The position numbers and the translations under genes were made by a program. A stretch of 64,000 nt of DNA from Alcaligenaceae bacterium. Its GTDB lineage: Bacteria; Pseudomonadota; Gammaproteobacteria; Burkholderiales; Burkholderiaceae_B. The notes below the pieces were generated by a model. The model ran no database searches. It saw only the letters and a program-made list of their open reading frames with translations, and was not told the DNA's origin. The stretch's first letter is position 1, and each line of letters opens with the position of its first letter. Below, one piece after another: positions 13,003 to 21,137 of the stretch. Location of the stretch: contig JACCER010000012.1 in the NCBI GenBank assembly GCA_013416445.1, forward strand, positions 62,001 through 126,000, read 5' to 3'.

Positions 13003-13028
13003 GCTCAGACTCCGGTAAGCTTATTGAC

Positions 13029-14825
13029 CTACACGTAGTCTTTGTACTTGTCGAGCAGGCGTATCGGCTTGGACAATGCGTCGCGGCGGAATGGGTCGCC
13101 CAGTTCACGAGTGCACATGATTTCTATGATGGTGGTTTTACCTTCATTCATTTGCATGTCCACGGCTTTTTTCAGGGCAGGGCCGACATCTTCCAGCTTG
13201 TCGACCACGATGCCCTCGGCGCCCATGGCTTTGGCGATGCCTGCAAAGCTTTGGTTGTCGAGTTCGCCGGCAACGAATCGGCGGTTGTAAAAATCAACCT
13301 GGTTTTTCTTCTCGGCGCCCCATTGGCGGTTGTGGAATACCACTGCCGTCACCGGGATGTTATGGCGCACACATGTCATGGTTTCCATCAGACTCATGCC
13401 CCAGGCGCCGTCGCCAGCGTACGAGATGGCCGGGCGATGCGGTGCGGCGACCTTGGCGCCGATGATGGTGGGGAAGGCATAGCCGCAATTGCCCCAGCTC
13501 ATGGGAGCGAAGAAGCTGCGTGGTTTTTCGAAGCGCAAGTAGCTATTTGCCACCGAGTTGATGTTGCCGATGTCGGTCGAGACCATGACATCTTCTGGCA
13601 TCGCTTTTTCCAGTTCACGCAGCACTTGGCGTGGGTGCAGATAGTTACCAGACTCTTTGCCTTGCTCTTCGATCATGTCGAGGCTGAAGGCGTCTTTTTC
13701 ATGAGTCCATTCGTCGAGTTCTTTTTCCCAAGCTGCCTTTTCAGCCTTGATGTCTTGCGCGCGCGCTTCTTTAGTTGCGTCGCAAGCCAGTGTTTTTCCT
13801 TCCAGGCGCTGGGTCAGTGCAATGGCGGCTGCTTTGGCGTCACCGCAAATTCCGACGGTAATTTTCTTGACGAGACCCAACATTTTGTTGTCCGCGTCGA
13901 TTTGGATGATCTTGGCGTCTTTGGGCCAGTAGTCCATGCCATGCTGAGGCAAGGTGCCGAATGGTCCAAGACGTGTGCCCAGTGCCACGACAACATCAGC
14001 CTTGGCGATGAGCTTCATGGCAGCCTTTGAACCCTGGTAACCCAATGGGCCGCACCACAATGGATGGCTGGCCGGGAAGGAGTCATTGTGTAGATAGCTG
14101 TTGACGACTGGGGCGCCCAGGCGTTCTGCAAATGCCTTGCATTCTTCTACGGCATCGCCCATGACCACGCCGCCGCCCGAGATAATGACGGGGAATTTGG
14201 CATTGGCCAGGATGTCGGCGGCTTCGTTAAGTTTGCCTTCGCCGCCTGCGCCGCGATCCAGACGCTGGGGTTGGGGAATCTCGGTTTTGATCTCGCCGTA
14301 GAAGTAATCGCGTGGAATATTCAGTTGGGTCGGGCCCATTTCCGACATGGCGCGGTCGAAGCAACGCCCGGTAAATTCGGCCATGCGCGCGGGATGGGTG
14401 ACGTGACCCTGGTATTTTGTGAATTCCTGGAACATAGGCAATTGATTGCCTTCCTGGAACCCACCCAAGCCTATGCCCATGGTGCCGGCTTCGGGGGTAA
14501 TGATGACCACTGGCGTGTGGGCCCAGTAGGCAGCGGCGATGGCTGTTACGCAGTTGCTGATGCCGGGGCCGTTCTGGCCGATGACAACGCCGTGGCGGCC
14601 GCTGACGCGGGCGTAGCCGTCGGCCATGTGACCGGCGCCTTGTTCGTGAACGACGGGAATGAGCGTGATGCCTGCGGGTGCAAAAATATCCATGGCGTCC
14701 ATGAAGGCGGACCCCATGATGCCGAACATTTCGGTAACGCCGTTGGCAGCGAGTGTTTCGACGAAGGCTTCAGAAGGCGTCATCTTCTGGGGTCCGGTCA
14801 CTGGAGCGTTGGTGGTAGTTGTCAT
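13029..14825 (-). CDS. xsc: Sulfoacetaldehyde acetyltransferase Xsc
   Basis: Thiamine diphosphate enzyme that turns sulfoacetaldehyde plus phosphate into acetyl phosphate and sulfite, the desulfonation step of taurine catabolism; 598 residues, family-typical. It has the acetolactate-synthase-like three-domain layout. The N-terminal pyrimidine domain contains TPSEAFVETLAANGVTEMFG and the catalytic-Glu-like VVHEQGAGHMADGYARVSG. The C-terminal domain has the ThDP motif SYAGDGAWGMSLMETMTC running to VVFHNRQWGAEKKNQ. AGGAA precedes the ATG by seven bases. Pta follows. The family assignment over acetolactate synthase rests on overall sequence character, the pta partner and the surrounding tau genes. 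Confidence 0.95.
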   Translation of the reverse strand: MTTTTNAPVTGPQKMTPSEAFVETLAANGVTEMFGIMGSAFMDAMDIFAPAGITLIPVVHEQGAGHMADGYARVSGRHGVVIGQNGPGISNCVTAIAAAYWAHTPVVIITPEAGTMGIGLGGFQEGNQLPMFQEFTKYQGHVTHPARMAEFTGRCFDRAMSEMGPTQLNIPRDYFYGEIKTEIPQPQRLDRGAGGEGKLNEAADILANAKFPVIISGGGVVMGDAVEECKAFAERLGAPVVNSYLHNDSFPASHPLWCGPLGYQGSKAAMKLIAKADVVVALGTRLGPFGTLPQHGMDYWPKDAKIIQIDADNKMLGLVKKITVGICGDAKAAAIALTQRLEGKTLACDATKEARAQDIKAEKAAWEKELDEWTHEKDAFSLDMIEEQGKESGNYLHPRQVLRELEKAMPEDVMVSTDIGNINSVANSYLRFEKPRSFFAPMSWGNCGYAFPTIIGAKVAAPHRPAISYAGDGAWGMSLMETMTCVRHNIPVTAVVFHNRQWGAEKKNQVDFYNRRFVAGELDNQSFAGIAKAMGAEGIVVDKLEDVGPALKKAVDMQMNEGKTTIIEIMCTRELGDPFRRDALSKPIRLLDKYKDYV

Positions 14826-14985
14826 GGCTGTATTCCTGTGTGGAGAGATAAATGGCCTGGAGCCTATTTCTTTATAGCTGAAAAATGAAGCGTGTTATAA
14901 ATAATGAAATGATTTATTCCGATATTTGTTATTTATTTGAATTCTATCTATCAAAAATAAAAAGTCAAATAAAATAGTTGTTTAC

Positions 14986-15000
14986 GGAACAATTTGTTTC
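14986..15000. promoter_or_regulatory. Candidate IclR-family operator upstream of xsc
   Basis: GGAACAA-T-TTGTTTC is a 15-base palindrome with one mismatch, the size and half-site style common for IclR-family operators. It lies in the AT-rich 338-base gap between the divergent xsc and tauX genes, 161 bases before xsc. A related sequence lies before iclR (8470-8484). The rest of the gap (14826-15163) holds AT-rich promoter-like DNA and the direct repeats listed at 15056-15090. Confidence 0.45.
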
Positions 15001-15055
15001 GTTTCGTTTGTTTTTAAGGTAATGTCAATAAAAAGGGCTTATGTTCAAGTTCCCA

Positions 15056-15090
15056 ACTGGCTTATGCGAAACCTGGCGACTGGCTCTAGA
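15056..15090 (+). promoter_or_regulatory. Candidate TauR operator (direct repeats) upstream of tauX
   Basis: Two ACTGG half-sites, ACTGGCTTATG and ACTGGCTCTAG, have their CTGG cores at 15057 and 15080, exactly 23 bases apart in the same orientation. The same arrangement and spacing occurs upstream of tauA. From memory, TauR of Rhodobacter recognises CTGGACYTAA-type direct repeats, which these resemble. The second half-site is the stronger. The ATG of tauX is 74 bases downstream. Confidence 0.6.
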
Positions 15091-15163
15091 CCGTAATGGC
15101 GCCATCTCCTACCTTACATAGGCCATTCATTTGTATGCGACAAATCAACAGGAGATAGCAGTA

Positions 15164-15556
15164 ATGTCCAGTGAAAAACTGATCCAGATTATTCAAGCCT
15201 TCGGCGATGCATGGAACCGTCATGACATCGACGCCCTGATGTCCTTCATGCACGAGGATTGCGTGTTCGAGACCGTAGCCGGGCCTGAGGTTTATGGGTC
15301 GCGCCACGAAGGTCGTGCCGCTGTGCGCAAGGCATTTGAAGCTGCTTGGCAAACCATACCGGATGCGCAATGGTTGAATGCGTCGTGCTGGGCCAATGAA
15401 GACCATGGCGTCATGGAATCGACATTTACCGGTACTGCGGCTGATGGTTCCTGGATAGAAGCCAATATGGTGGATCTGCTGGTGTTCCGGGATGGCAAGA
15501 TCATCCTGAAAAATGCGTTCCGCAAGAATCGTCCACATTTGCCGGCCAAAGGCTGA
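15164..15556 (+). CDS. tauX: Taurine dehydrogenase small subunit (TauX-like, NTF2 fold)
   Basis: 130 residues with a SnoaL/NTF2-like fold: IQAFGDAWNRHDIDALMSFM, EDCVFETVAGPEVYGSR, GRAAVRKAFEAAW and a final strand VDLLVFRDGKIILKNAFRK. The ATG at 15164 was chosen because GGAG lies nine bases before it; an in-frame TTG at 15131 lacks such a site. By itself the fold is uninformative. Its place directly before the FAD amine oxidoreductase, between xsc-pta and tauABC, fits the small subunit of taurine dehydrogenase described in Paracoccus and Rhodobacter. Function is therefore inferred largely from context. Confidence 0.75.
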   Translation: MSSEKLIQIIQAFGDAWNRHDIDALMSFMHEDCVFETVAGPEVYGSRHEGRAAVRKAFEAAWQTIPDAQWLNASCWANEDHGVMESTFTGTAADGSWIEANMVDLLVFRDGKIILKNAFRKNRPHLPAKG

Positions 15557-15569
15557 CTCAGAAAAATGA

Positions 15570-15614
15570 GAAACGGTGGTTTACGCAGGCGCTTGGTGTG
15601 CCGGCCATCGTTTC
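15570..15614. other. Intercistronic inverted repeat between tauX and tauY
   Basis: GAAACGGTGG (15570-15579) pairs with CCATCGTTTC (15605-15614), nine of ten bases. There is no T tract. It could temper tauY expression relative to tauX or stabilise the upstream message. Confidence 0.4.
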
Positions 15615-15637
15615 ATATATGAATTCATGGAGCAATA

Positions 15638-17047
15638 ATGGCTGCCAACCCTGCAGTTGCCGATCCCTTGTCATCCGGATCCTTTAAAGAAAGTCCTTAC
15701 GACCCTTGCTACGATCCGCTGGTGTCGGCTACCGGCCGTGGACAGGCTTATGCACCCACATATTGGGTAGATACCGCCGGTGCGCCACCTCCCGACGACG
15801 GCCCGGTCGACCACGATTTCGACGCGGATGTGGTGGTAATTGGTTCTGGTTTCACCGGTTTGGTGACGGCCTTGAACCTGGCCCAGGAATTTGGCGTCAA
15901 GGCAGTCGTGCTGGAAGCCAATCGGGCAGTGTGGGGCTGCACCAGTCGCAATGGCGGGCAAGGGCAAAATGCGTCTGGCCGCCTTTATCGTTCGCAATGG
16001 ATAAAGCGCTGGGGCCTGGATACGGCTAAACGGCTGGATGCCGAGATACATGGCGGGTTTGATTACTGGAAAAGCCTGGTTGAAAGTATTGATTGCGATG
16101 CGCAACCTGGTGGGCACTTGTATACCGCGCATCGTCCCAAGAAGATGGCGTTTCTGGAAAACGAATGCCGCGTCATGAAAGACGTGTTTGGTTACGGCAC
16201 GCGCATGCTGAGCCGCGAGGAATTGCACGAGCGCTATGTGGGTGATCAAGAAGCCGCAGGCGCCATGTATGAACCTGATGGCGTAGGTGTACACCCCTTG
16301 AAGCTCGCGTTTGGTTATATACGCAAGGCGCGCGCCCTGGGCGTGAAAATACATCCGGCCAGCCCCGTGCTTGGCTGGGAAACCATTAATGGCGTGCACC
16401 ACTTGCGCACGCCCGGGGGTATTGTTCGGGCTCGCCGGGTTGCTGTAGCCACTGGCGGGTATACGCCGCAAGGCTTGCACAAATCGCTAAGCAACAAGAT
16501 CATGCCGATTTTGTCGAACTCGATGGTAACCCGAGTGCTCACACCGCAAGAACGTGAAGAAGCCGGGCTGAAAAGTACGACCTTCATCACCGATACGCGT
16601 ACCTTGCGCTTTTATTACCGCCTGTTGCCGGACGGTTCCATGCAAATAGGCAGCCGCAGTGCGCTGACTGGCGCCGACGCGCAAAATAGCCGCCATCTGG
16701 ATCTTCTTAAAGAAGGCCTCTACAGGAAATTTCCCAGTCTGCGCAATGTGCCTATCGCGTATTCGTGGTGGGGGTGGGTTGATGTCAGCCACGATATGAT
16801 GCCGCGCATTACTCAGCCAGATCCCAAAGAGCAAATCTTTTATGCCTTTGGGTATGGCGGCAATGGCGTTTCTTTTTCGGCTCACGCTGGTCGCCGTCTT
16901 GCCGAGCGCGTCATGGGCAAAGACGGCAAGCACTGGGATTTGCCGATTTACAATTCGCCTTTGCCTGGGCATATGTTCGCGCCGTTCAGGCGGCTGGGCC
17001 AAGCCATGTTGTACAAGTATTATTATTTGCGCGACGAACGCTTTTAA
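15638..17047 (+). CDS. tauY: Taurine dehydrogenase large subunit (TauY-like FAD oxidoreductase)
   Basis: 469-residue flavoprotein of the DAO (DadA/PuuB-like) family. The dinucleotide-binding motif DVVVIGSGFTGLVTALNLA (about 65-83) is followed by the GCTSRNGGQGQNASGRLY stretch typical of PuuB/TauY-type amine oxidoreductases. The C-terminal FAD contacts are in FGYGGNGVSFSAHAGRRLAE (about 410). It would oxidise taurine to sulfoacetaldehyde and ammonium with electrons passed to the respiratory chain. GGAG lies six bases before the ATG. No taurine:pyruvate aminotransferase gene is present, so the dehydrogenase route seems to be the one used. A different amine substrate cannot be excluded from sequence alone. 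Confidence 0.8.
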   Translation: MAANPAVADPLSSGSFKESPYDPCYDPLVSATGRGQAYAPTYWVDTAGAPPPDDGPVDHDFDADVVVIGSGFTGLVTALNLAQEFGVKAVVLEANRAVWGCTSRNGGQGQNASGRLYRSQWIKRWGLDTAKRLDAEIHGGFDYWKSLVESIDCDAQPGGHLYTAHRPKKMAFLENECRVMKDVFGYGTRMLSREELHERYVGDQEAAGAMYEPDGVGVHPLKLAFGYIRKARALGVKIHPASPVLGWETINGVHHLRTPGGIVRARRVAVATGGYTPQGLHKSLSNKIMPILSNSMVTRVLTPQEREEAGLKSTTFITDTRTLRFYYRLLPDGSMQIGSRSALTGADAQNSRHLDLLKEGLYRKFPSLRNVPIAYSWWGWVDVSHDMMPRITQPDPKEQIFYAFGYGGNGVSFSAHAGRRLAERVMGKDGKHWDLPIYNSPLPGHMFAPFRRLGQAMLYKYYYLRDERF

Positions 17048-17068
17048 GTAAAAATCCGGGTTTTTTAG

Positions 17069-17104
17069 AATGACAAAGGCGCTTATTCGGGCGTCTTTGT
17101 CATT
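17069..17104. terminator. Terminator-like hairpin after tauY
   Basis: A 14-bp stem (AATGACAAAGGCGC / GCGTCTTTGTCATT, one G-T pair) with an 8-base loop begins 21 bases after the tauY stop. Only a short T run follows, so it is a strong hairpin but not a textbook terminator. Confidence 0.65.
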
Positions 17105-17171
17105 TGCATCAAGCATACGTGACGGAGTAGATGCATCCCATCTGGGATGGCTGTTTTTTTTTGTGTGTGTG

Positions 17172-17710
17172 GTTTTTCCGTTCTTGCGAAAGTCGGGTGT
17201 GTCGGGGGCTGTTTCGGCTTCACGCGCTGCGCCCCTGGCGGGGTTCCCGTTACGTTCAGCGCCATCGAGGCGTCCGCGGAACTCGCCCGGTCGGACCAGT
17301 GGTCCGACACCCGCCGGGCTCAGACAGCCGCGGCCTTGCCTCCTCGATGGCGCTGACCGTAACGGCTTGCGCAAGGCGCCTGCACAGCCCCCGACACACC
17401 CGACTTTTTGCATCAATGAAGCTTGGAGCAACTCATTTACTACCGACCAGCCGTGCCAGTAAAACCAGCTTTTCAGGCTGCAAGGCCGTCAGGCCGGCCA
17501 ATTTTCTGTTACGCAGTTGTCTGGGGTGGATGGCAGGTCAGTGCGGCGGTAGGCGTGCGCCGCGTGCTGACGAAGGGAAGCCGGGGGGTGTCGTCGGCCG
17601 CTGTTTGAGCGTCAGCGAGTTCGGCCGACGCCCGGCTGTACGAGGCAGACGCGGAAACAAGCACGCCGTGCCGCACTGACCTGCCATCCACCCCAGACAA
17701 CGTCATAAGA
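17172..17710 (+). repeat. Double-palindrome dispersed element, copy A
   Basis: About 540 bases found again at 42050-42582 and 52960-53492, plus a fragment at 28369-28451. Module 1 is a long palindrome: 24-base perfect outer arms (17189-17212 with 17384-17407), 22-base inner arms (17249-17270 with 17342-17363, one mismatch) and a central palindrome GTCGGACCAGTGGTCCGAC (17290-17308). A linker of about 108 bases follows. Module 2 has 31-base perfect arms (17516-17546 with 17671-17701) and inner arms around GTCGGCCG / CGGCCGAC. It occupies most of the 741-base gap between the convergent tauY and tauR genes. Open frames crossing it look fortuitous. It could be a non-autonomous mobile element or a structured RNA or terminator cassette. 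Confidence 0.9.
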
Positions 17711-17747
17711 ACCAGACAACGTCATAAGAACCAGACAACATCACCAA
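17693..17747 (+). repeat. 19-bp tandem repeat at the edge of copy A
   Basis: CCAGACAACGTCATAAGAA starts at 17693, 17712 and 17731 (the last unit is partial and diverged). It is made from the final bases of the module 2 arm of copy A. Copies B and C show only a single diverged version, so this is a local duplication at the element boundary. Confidence 0.8.
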
Positions 17748-17788
17748 ATGCCGTAAACACGTAAATCGAAAATGCCATAGAAACGGAA

Positions 17789-19300
17789 TTACGTATAAAG
17801 CTTATGATAAACCTTGGCCAAGCGTTCAATGCCGGCCGGGATTTTTTCATTGCTGATAGAGCTGAAGCCCATGCGTATGAAGTTGTTCTGGCCCTGTTCG
17901 GGATGGCGGAAAAATACCTTGCCAGGTTCTATCACCACGCCTTCTTGTAATGCCGCTATGGCCAATTGTTCTGTGTCGACGTGGGCAGGCGTTGTTACCC
18001 AGCAGGACGAGCCGCCATTCAGGGGCGCGAGTTTGAATTCCGGCAGCCATTGCGCCAAGGCTTCTTGCAAGGCCTGAGCGCGGTCGCCGTAAATGACGCA
18101 CAGGCGCCGCAGCAAAGAATGATGATGACCCAGCGATATGAATAGGGCAAAAGCCCTTTGAATATACGCCGAAGGATGACGCAGCATTAAGCGGCGCAAG
18201 GCTCGTAATTCATGGGTGAGCTCTGCGGGCGCAACGATATAGCCAATACGCAGACCGGGGGCGAAGCTTTTCGACAGGCTGCCTACGTAAATGACGCGCC
18301 CATTTTTGTCCAGGCTTTTCAAGGCAGGGGTCGGGTTGTTGTCGTAGCGGTTTTCGGTTTCGTAGTCGTCTTCAATAATAATGCTGTCTGATTTTTCGGC
18401 GAGCGCCAGCAGGGCTTCGCGCCGTTCCAGCGGCAGCGTGACCGTGGTTGGGCATTGGTGGCTAGGGGTCACGAAGATATAGTTGCAGGCCTCCAGCGCA
18501 GGCGTAATGCACAGTCCATTGTCGTCTATGGGCAATGACAGCAAGCGTTCGGTGCGGTGGGCGAAAGTATTGCGGGCATCCGGATAGCCAGGGTCTTCCA
18601 TGCCGACCACAGTATGGTTGTGTATCAGCAGGTCGGCCAATAAATACAATGCATGTTGGGCGCCCACCGTTACGACTATTTCGTCTTTTTCAGCCCAGAC
18701 TCCCCGGCGTGGCAAGACCTGAGTGCGTATCTCTTCGATTAATGCGGAGTCGTCGCTGGTGATGAGATCAGGAGCCCAACTGCGGATATCCAGTATTGAT
18801 AGTGCCTTGGTACAGCATTCACGCCATTCGGCTGTAGGAAACTGCGAGGCGTCGAATTGGGCATAGACGAAAGGGTAGGGCATGCGTTGCCAGTCGGACG
18901 GCTTGACAATATTGCGCTGCCGCGACGGGTGGAAGGCCATGCGCTGGCTCCAGGTTGCCGCGCTGTGAGCGGGGCGATGGGCTTCGGGCAAGGCGTTGCT
19001 GACATGGCTTTTAAGGACATCGTCGGCAACAAAGTGCCCGCTGCGTTCACGTGATACCAGATAGCCCTCGGAGACCAATTGCTGATAGGCAAAGACAACT
19101 GTGTTGCGGGCGATTTTCAGGCTTTCAGACAACAGGCGGCTGGATGGCACAGGAGACCCTGGTGGCAGATGGCCAGACAGAATGGCCGAGACCAGCATCT
19201 GGCGTATGCGGCCTTGTAGGCTAAGGCTGGAGTCGCTGCTGACGCGCTCGAACAGAGAGGCCCAAAGAATCGCAGAGATGGGAGCAGCAGGCGCTTGCAT
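17789..19300 (-). CDS. tauR: MocR-family PLP-dependent regulator TauR
   Basis: 503 residues. The N-terminal GntR-type winged helix (about 20-90: LSLQGRIRQMLVSAILSG, LPPGSPVPSSRLLSESL, ARNTVVFAYQQLVSEGYL) is fused to a class I aminotransferase-like domain (about 120-500). That domain contains VTVGAQHALYLLADLL, DDYETENRY and the PLP-lysine motif VGSLSKSFAPGLRIGY. I chose the ATG at 19300 (AGGA 11 bases before) over an upstream TTG at 19330. MocR-type TauR proteins activate taurine genes; this one is last in the tauABCR order. The direct repeats before tauA and tauX are its likely targets. Naming is from context, since MocR proteins are hard to tell apart. Confidence 0.85.
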   Translation of the reverse strand: MQAPAAPISAILWASLFERVSSDSSLSLQGRIRQMLVSAILSGHLPPGSPVPSSRLLSESLKIARNTVVFAYQQLVSEGYLVSRERSGHFVADDVLKSHVSNALPEAHRPAHSAATWSQRMAFHPSRQRNIVKPSDWQRMPYPFVYAQFDASQFPTAEWRECCTKALSILDIRSWAPDLITSDDSALIEEIRTQVLPRRGVWAEKDEIVVTVGAQHALYLLADLLIHNHTVVGMEDPGYPDARNTFAHRTERLLSLPIDDNGLCITPALEACNYIFVTPSHQCPTTVTLPLERREALLALAEKSDSIIIEDDYETENRYDNNPTPALKSLDKNGRVIYVGSLSKSFAPGLRIGYIVAPAELTHELRALRRLMLRHPSAYIQRAFALFISLGHHHSLLRRLCVIYGDRAQALQEALAQWLPEFKLAPLNGGSSCWVTTPAHVDTEQLAIAALQEGVVIEPGKVFFRHPEQGQNNFIRMGFSSISNEKIPAGIERLAKVYHKLYT

Positions 19301-19332
19301 ATTGCTTGATTTCCTGTGCCTATGGGCCAAGG

Positions 19333-19365
19333 CAAGGCCTTACCTACACGAGAGGCAAGGCCTTG
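19333..19365. other. Hairpin between tauC and tauR
   Basis: CAAGGCCTT (19333-19341) pairs perfectly with AAGGCCTTG (19357-19365), with a 15-base loop and no T tract. It lies in the 111-base gap between tauC and tauR and could attenuate read-through into the regulator or protect the tauABC message. Confidence 0.5.
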
Positions 19366-19411
19366 TAGTTCGAAAAATGGTCTTGCTTGCTGCTGGATAT
19401 TTGGTCAGTGC

Positions 19412-20239
19412 TTACATCTTGCCTTTCCAGGGAATTAATATTTTTTCCAGGTGGCGCAGCAACAAGTCGAAAAGCAGGGCGAAAAACCCGATAACAAGTA
19501 TACCCATGATAACGGTATCGCTGGCAAGGTACTGGGCGGCATTCAGCACCATGAAGCCCAAGCCGCGTGAAGCCGCAATCATTTCGGCAGCGACCAGGGT
19601 AGTCCAGCCTACACCGATGCCGATGCGCATGCCGGTGAATATTTCTGGCATGGCGGCTTTAAGAATGACATGCGAGATAATTTGCCGGCTGGAGGCGCCC
19701 ATGGCATAGGCAGCGTGTATTTGCTCTATGGAGACGGACTTGACGCCAGATCGGGCGGCGATGGCCATAGGGGCAAAAATAGCCAGGTAAATCAGGAATA
19801 CCTTGGGAAACTCGCCGATGCCGAACCAGATGATGACCAAAGGGAGATAAGCCAGTGGTGGCAGGGGGCGGTAGAACTCGATAACCGGGTCGAACAGACC
19901 GCGGACAATACGATTTACGCCCATGAGCACGCCGATAGGCACTGCAGTAACCAGAGCCAAGGTAAAGGCGCCCATGACTCGGCCCAAGCTGGCGCCGGTG
20001 TGTTGCAGCAGCGTTGAATTGGCTACGCCTTCCGTTAGTGCTTCGAGGAATTTGTCATAGACTGCAAAGGGCGAGGGCAGGAAAATAGGCTTGACCCAGC
20101 CCATGCTGGTAATCAGGAACCATAGTGCGATCAGTACGATGCCCGTCATGAGGCTGATGAAGTTGCTATGGCCTGCGCCAGGCGCACCATAGACTTTGCC
20201 AGGTGTTGCAGGTTTGCCAAGGAATAGCTTTTTAGACAT
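19412..20239 (-). CDS. tauC: Taurine ABC transporter permease TauC
   Basis: Inner-membrane permease of a SsuC/TauC-type sulfonate importer, 275 residues from the start MSKKLFLGKPATP. About six hydrophobic segments are seen. The cytoplasmic EAA loop AAYAMGASSRQIISHVILKA (about 170) is the contact site for the ATPase. The longer reading frame upstream was rejected because it would run deep into tauB. The chosen ATG overlaps the tauB end by eight bases, normal for this operon type. Confidence 0.9.
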   Translation of the reverse strand: MSKKLFLGKPATPGKVYGAPGAGHSNFISLMTGIVLIALWFLITSMGWVKPIFLPSPFAVYDKFLEALTEGVANSTLLQHTGASLGRVMGAFTLALVTAVPIGVLMGVNRIVRGLFDPVIEFYRPLPPLAYLPLVIIWFGIGEFPKVFLIYLAIFAPMAIAARSGVKSVSIEQIHAAYAMGASSRQIISHVILKAAMPEIFTGMRIGIGVGWTTLVAAEMIAASRGLGFMVLNAAQYLASDTVIMGILVIGFFALLFDLLLRHLEKILIPWKGKM

Positions 20240-21056
20240 GGATGAGTTCCGGTTCGCCAGCGGCCCGTTCGTCGCCATAAATGATCCCAAGGATAGTTTC
20301 ACGCATCCGGATGAAGTCTTCGCTTGATTTGATAGTGCGGGCATCCCTTGTTGTCAGAAATCGCTGATTGAAATCCAGTTCATAGGTGTGGGTAATGCGC
20401 CCCGGCCTGGGGGACATGACAATAAGCCGGGAGCCAAGGAATAGGGCTTCCTCGACGCTGTGAGTAATGAAAAAGAACATTTTGTGCGTGTGTTGCCAGA
20501 CATCCAACAGCAGTTCTTGTATGGTTTCGCGTGTCAAGGCGTCAAGGGCCGCCATGGGTTCGTCCATCAGCAGCATGGCGGGATCGCAGGTTAGGGCGCG
20601 TGCAATCCCTACGCGCTGCTGCATTCCGCCCGATAACTGATAGATCATGTGCTGATGGAAATCTTGCAAACCGACGAGTTCGAGATTTTTTTCCGCTATT
20701 TCGCGCCGTTTGCTTTTAGCGACACCTTGCAGCTTGAGCCCGAATTCGGTGTTTTCCATGACGTTCAGCCAAGGCAGCAGGGCGTGCTTCTGGAATACCA
20801 CGCCGCGATCTGAACCGGGGCCTACGATAGGTTTGCCACCCAGGAGCAGCTCACCCTGGGTAGGCGAGAGAAATCCGGCAAGCAAGTTGAGCAGTGTGGT
20901 TTTGCCGCAGCCTGATGCGCCCAGGGCGACGACGAAGTCGCCCGGGTTGATTTCAAGATTCACGTCTTTCAGGGCAACGACTGAACCGCCGTGTTGCAAT
21001 GCGGGATAAGTAACATTGGCGCCCCTGACGCTAAGCTTGGCCATAGATGCTGTCAT
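20232..21056 (-). CDS. tauB: Taurine ABC transporter ATP-binding protein TauB
   Basis: 274-residue ABC ATPase. Walker A GASGCGKTTLLNLLAGF (about 48), signature LSGGMQQRVGIARAL (about 140), Walker B AMLLMDEPMAALD and the switch His in FFITHSVEEALFLGSR are all present. The start at 21056 follows GGAGG by six bases; an earlier ATG at 21074 lacks this. It works with TauA and TauC to import taurine or related sulfonates. Confidence 0.92.
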   Translation of the reverse strand: MTASMAKLSVRGANVTYPALQHGGSVVALKDVNLEINPGDFVVALGASGCGKTTLLNLLAGFLSPTQGELLLGGKPIVGPGSDRGVVFQKHALLPWLNVMENTEFGLKLQGVAKSKRREIAEKNLELVGLQDFHQHMIYQLSGGMQQRVGIARALTCDPAMLLMDEPMAALDALTRETIQELLLDVWQHTHKMFFFITHSVEEALFLGSRLIVMSPRPGRITHTYELDFNQRFLTTRDARTIKSSEDFIRMRETILGIIYGDERAAGEPELIHV

Positions 21057-21137
21057 GCTGCCTCCTCGATACATGATGTATAGCGGGCCAGGCCAGCCTG
21101 GGTCTTGTTCAGGCCCGCTTATACGGCTACAAAACCG

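Noticed and set aside
12876-14030. 384-codon plus-strand frame opposite pta/xsc
   Set aside because: A codon-bias shadow of the minus-strand enzymes.
16487-17431. 314-codon minus-strand frame overlapping tauY and element A
   Set aside because: It covers the opposite strand of a well-supported gene and the palindromic element; no domain or start site is convincing.
17172-17710. CRISPR array or integron attachment array
   Set aside because: The repeats are nested inverted arms, not short direct repeats with spacers, and no cas or integrase gene is present.
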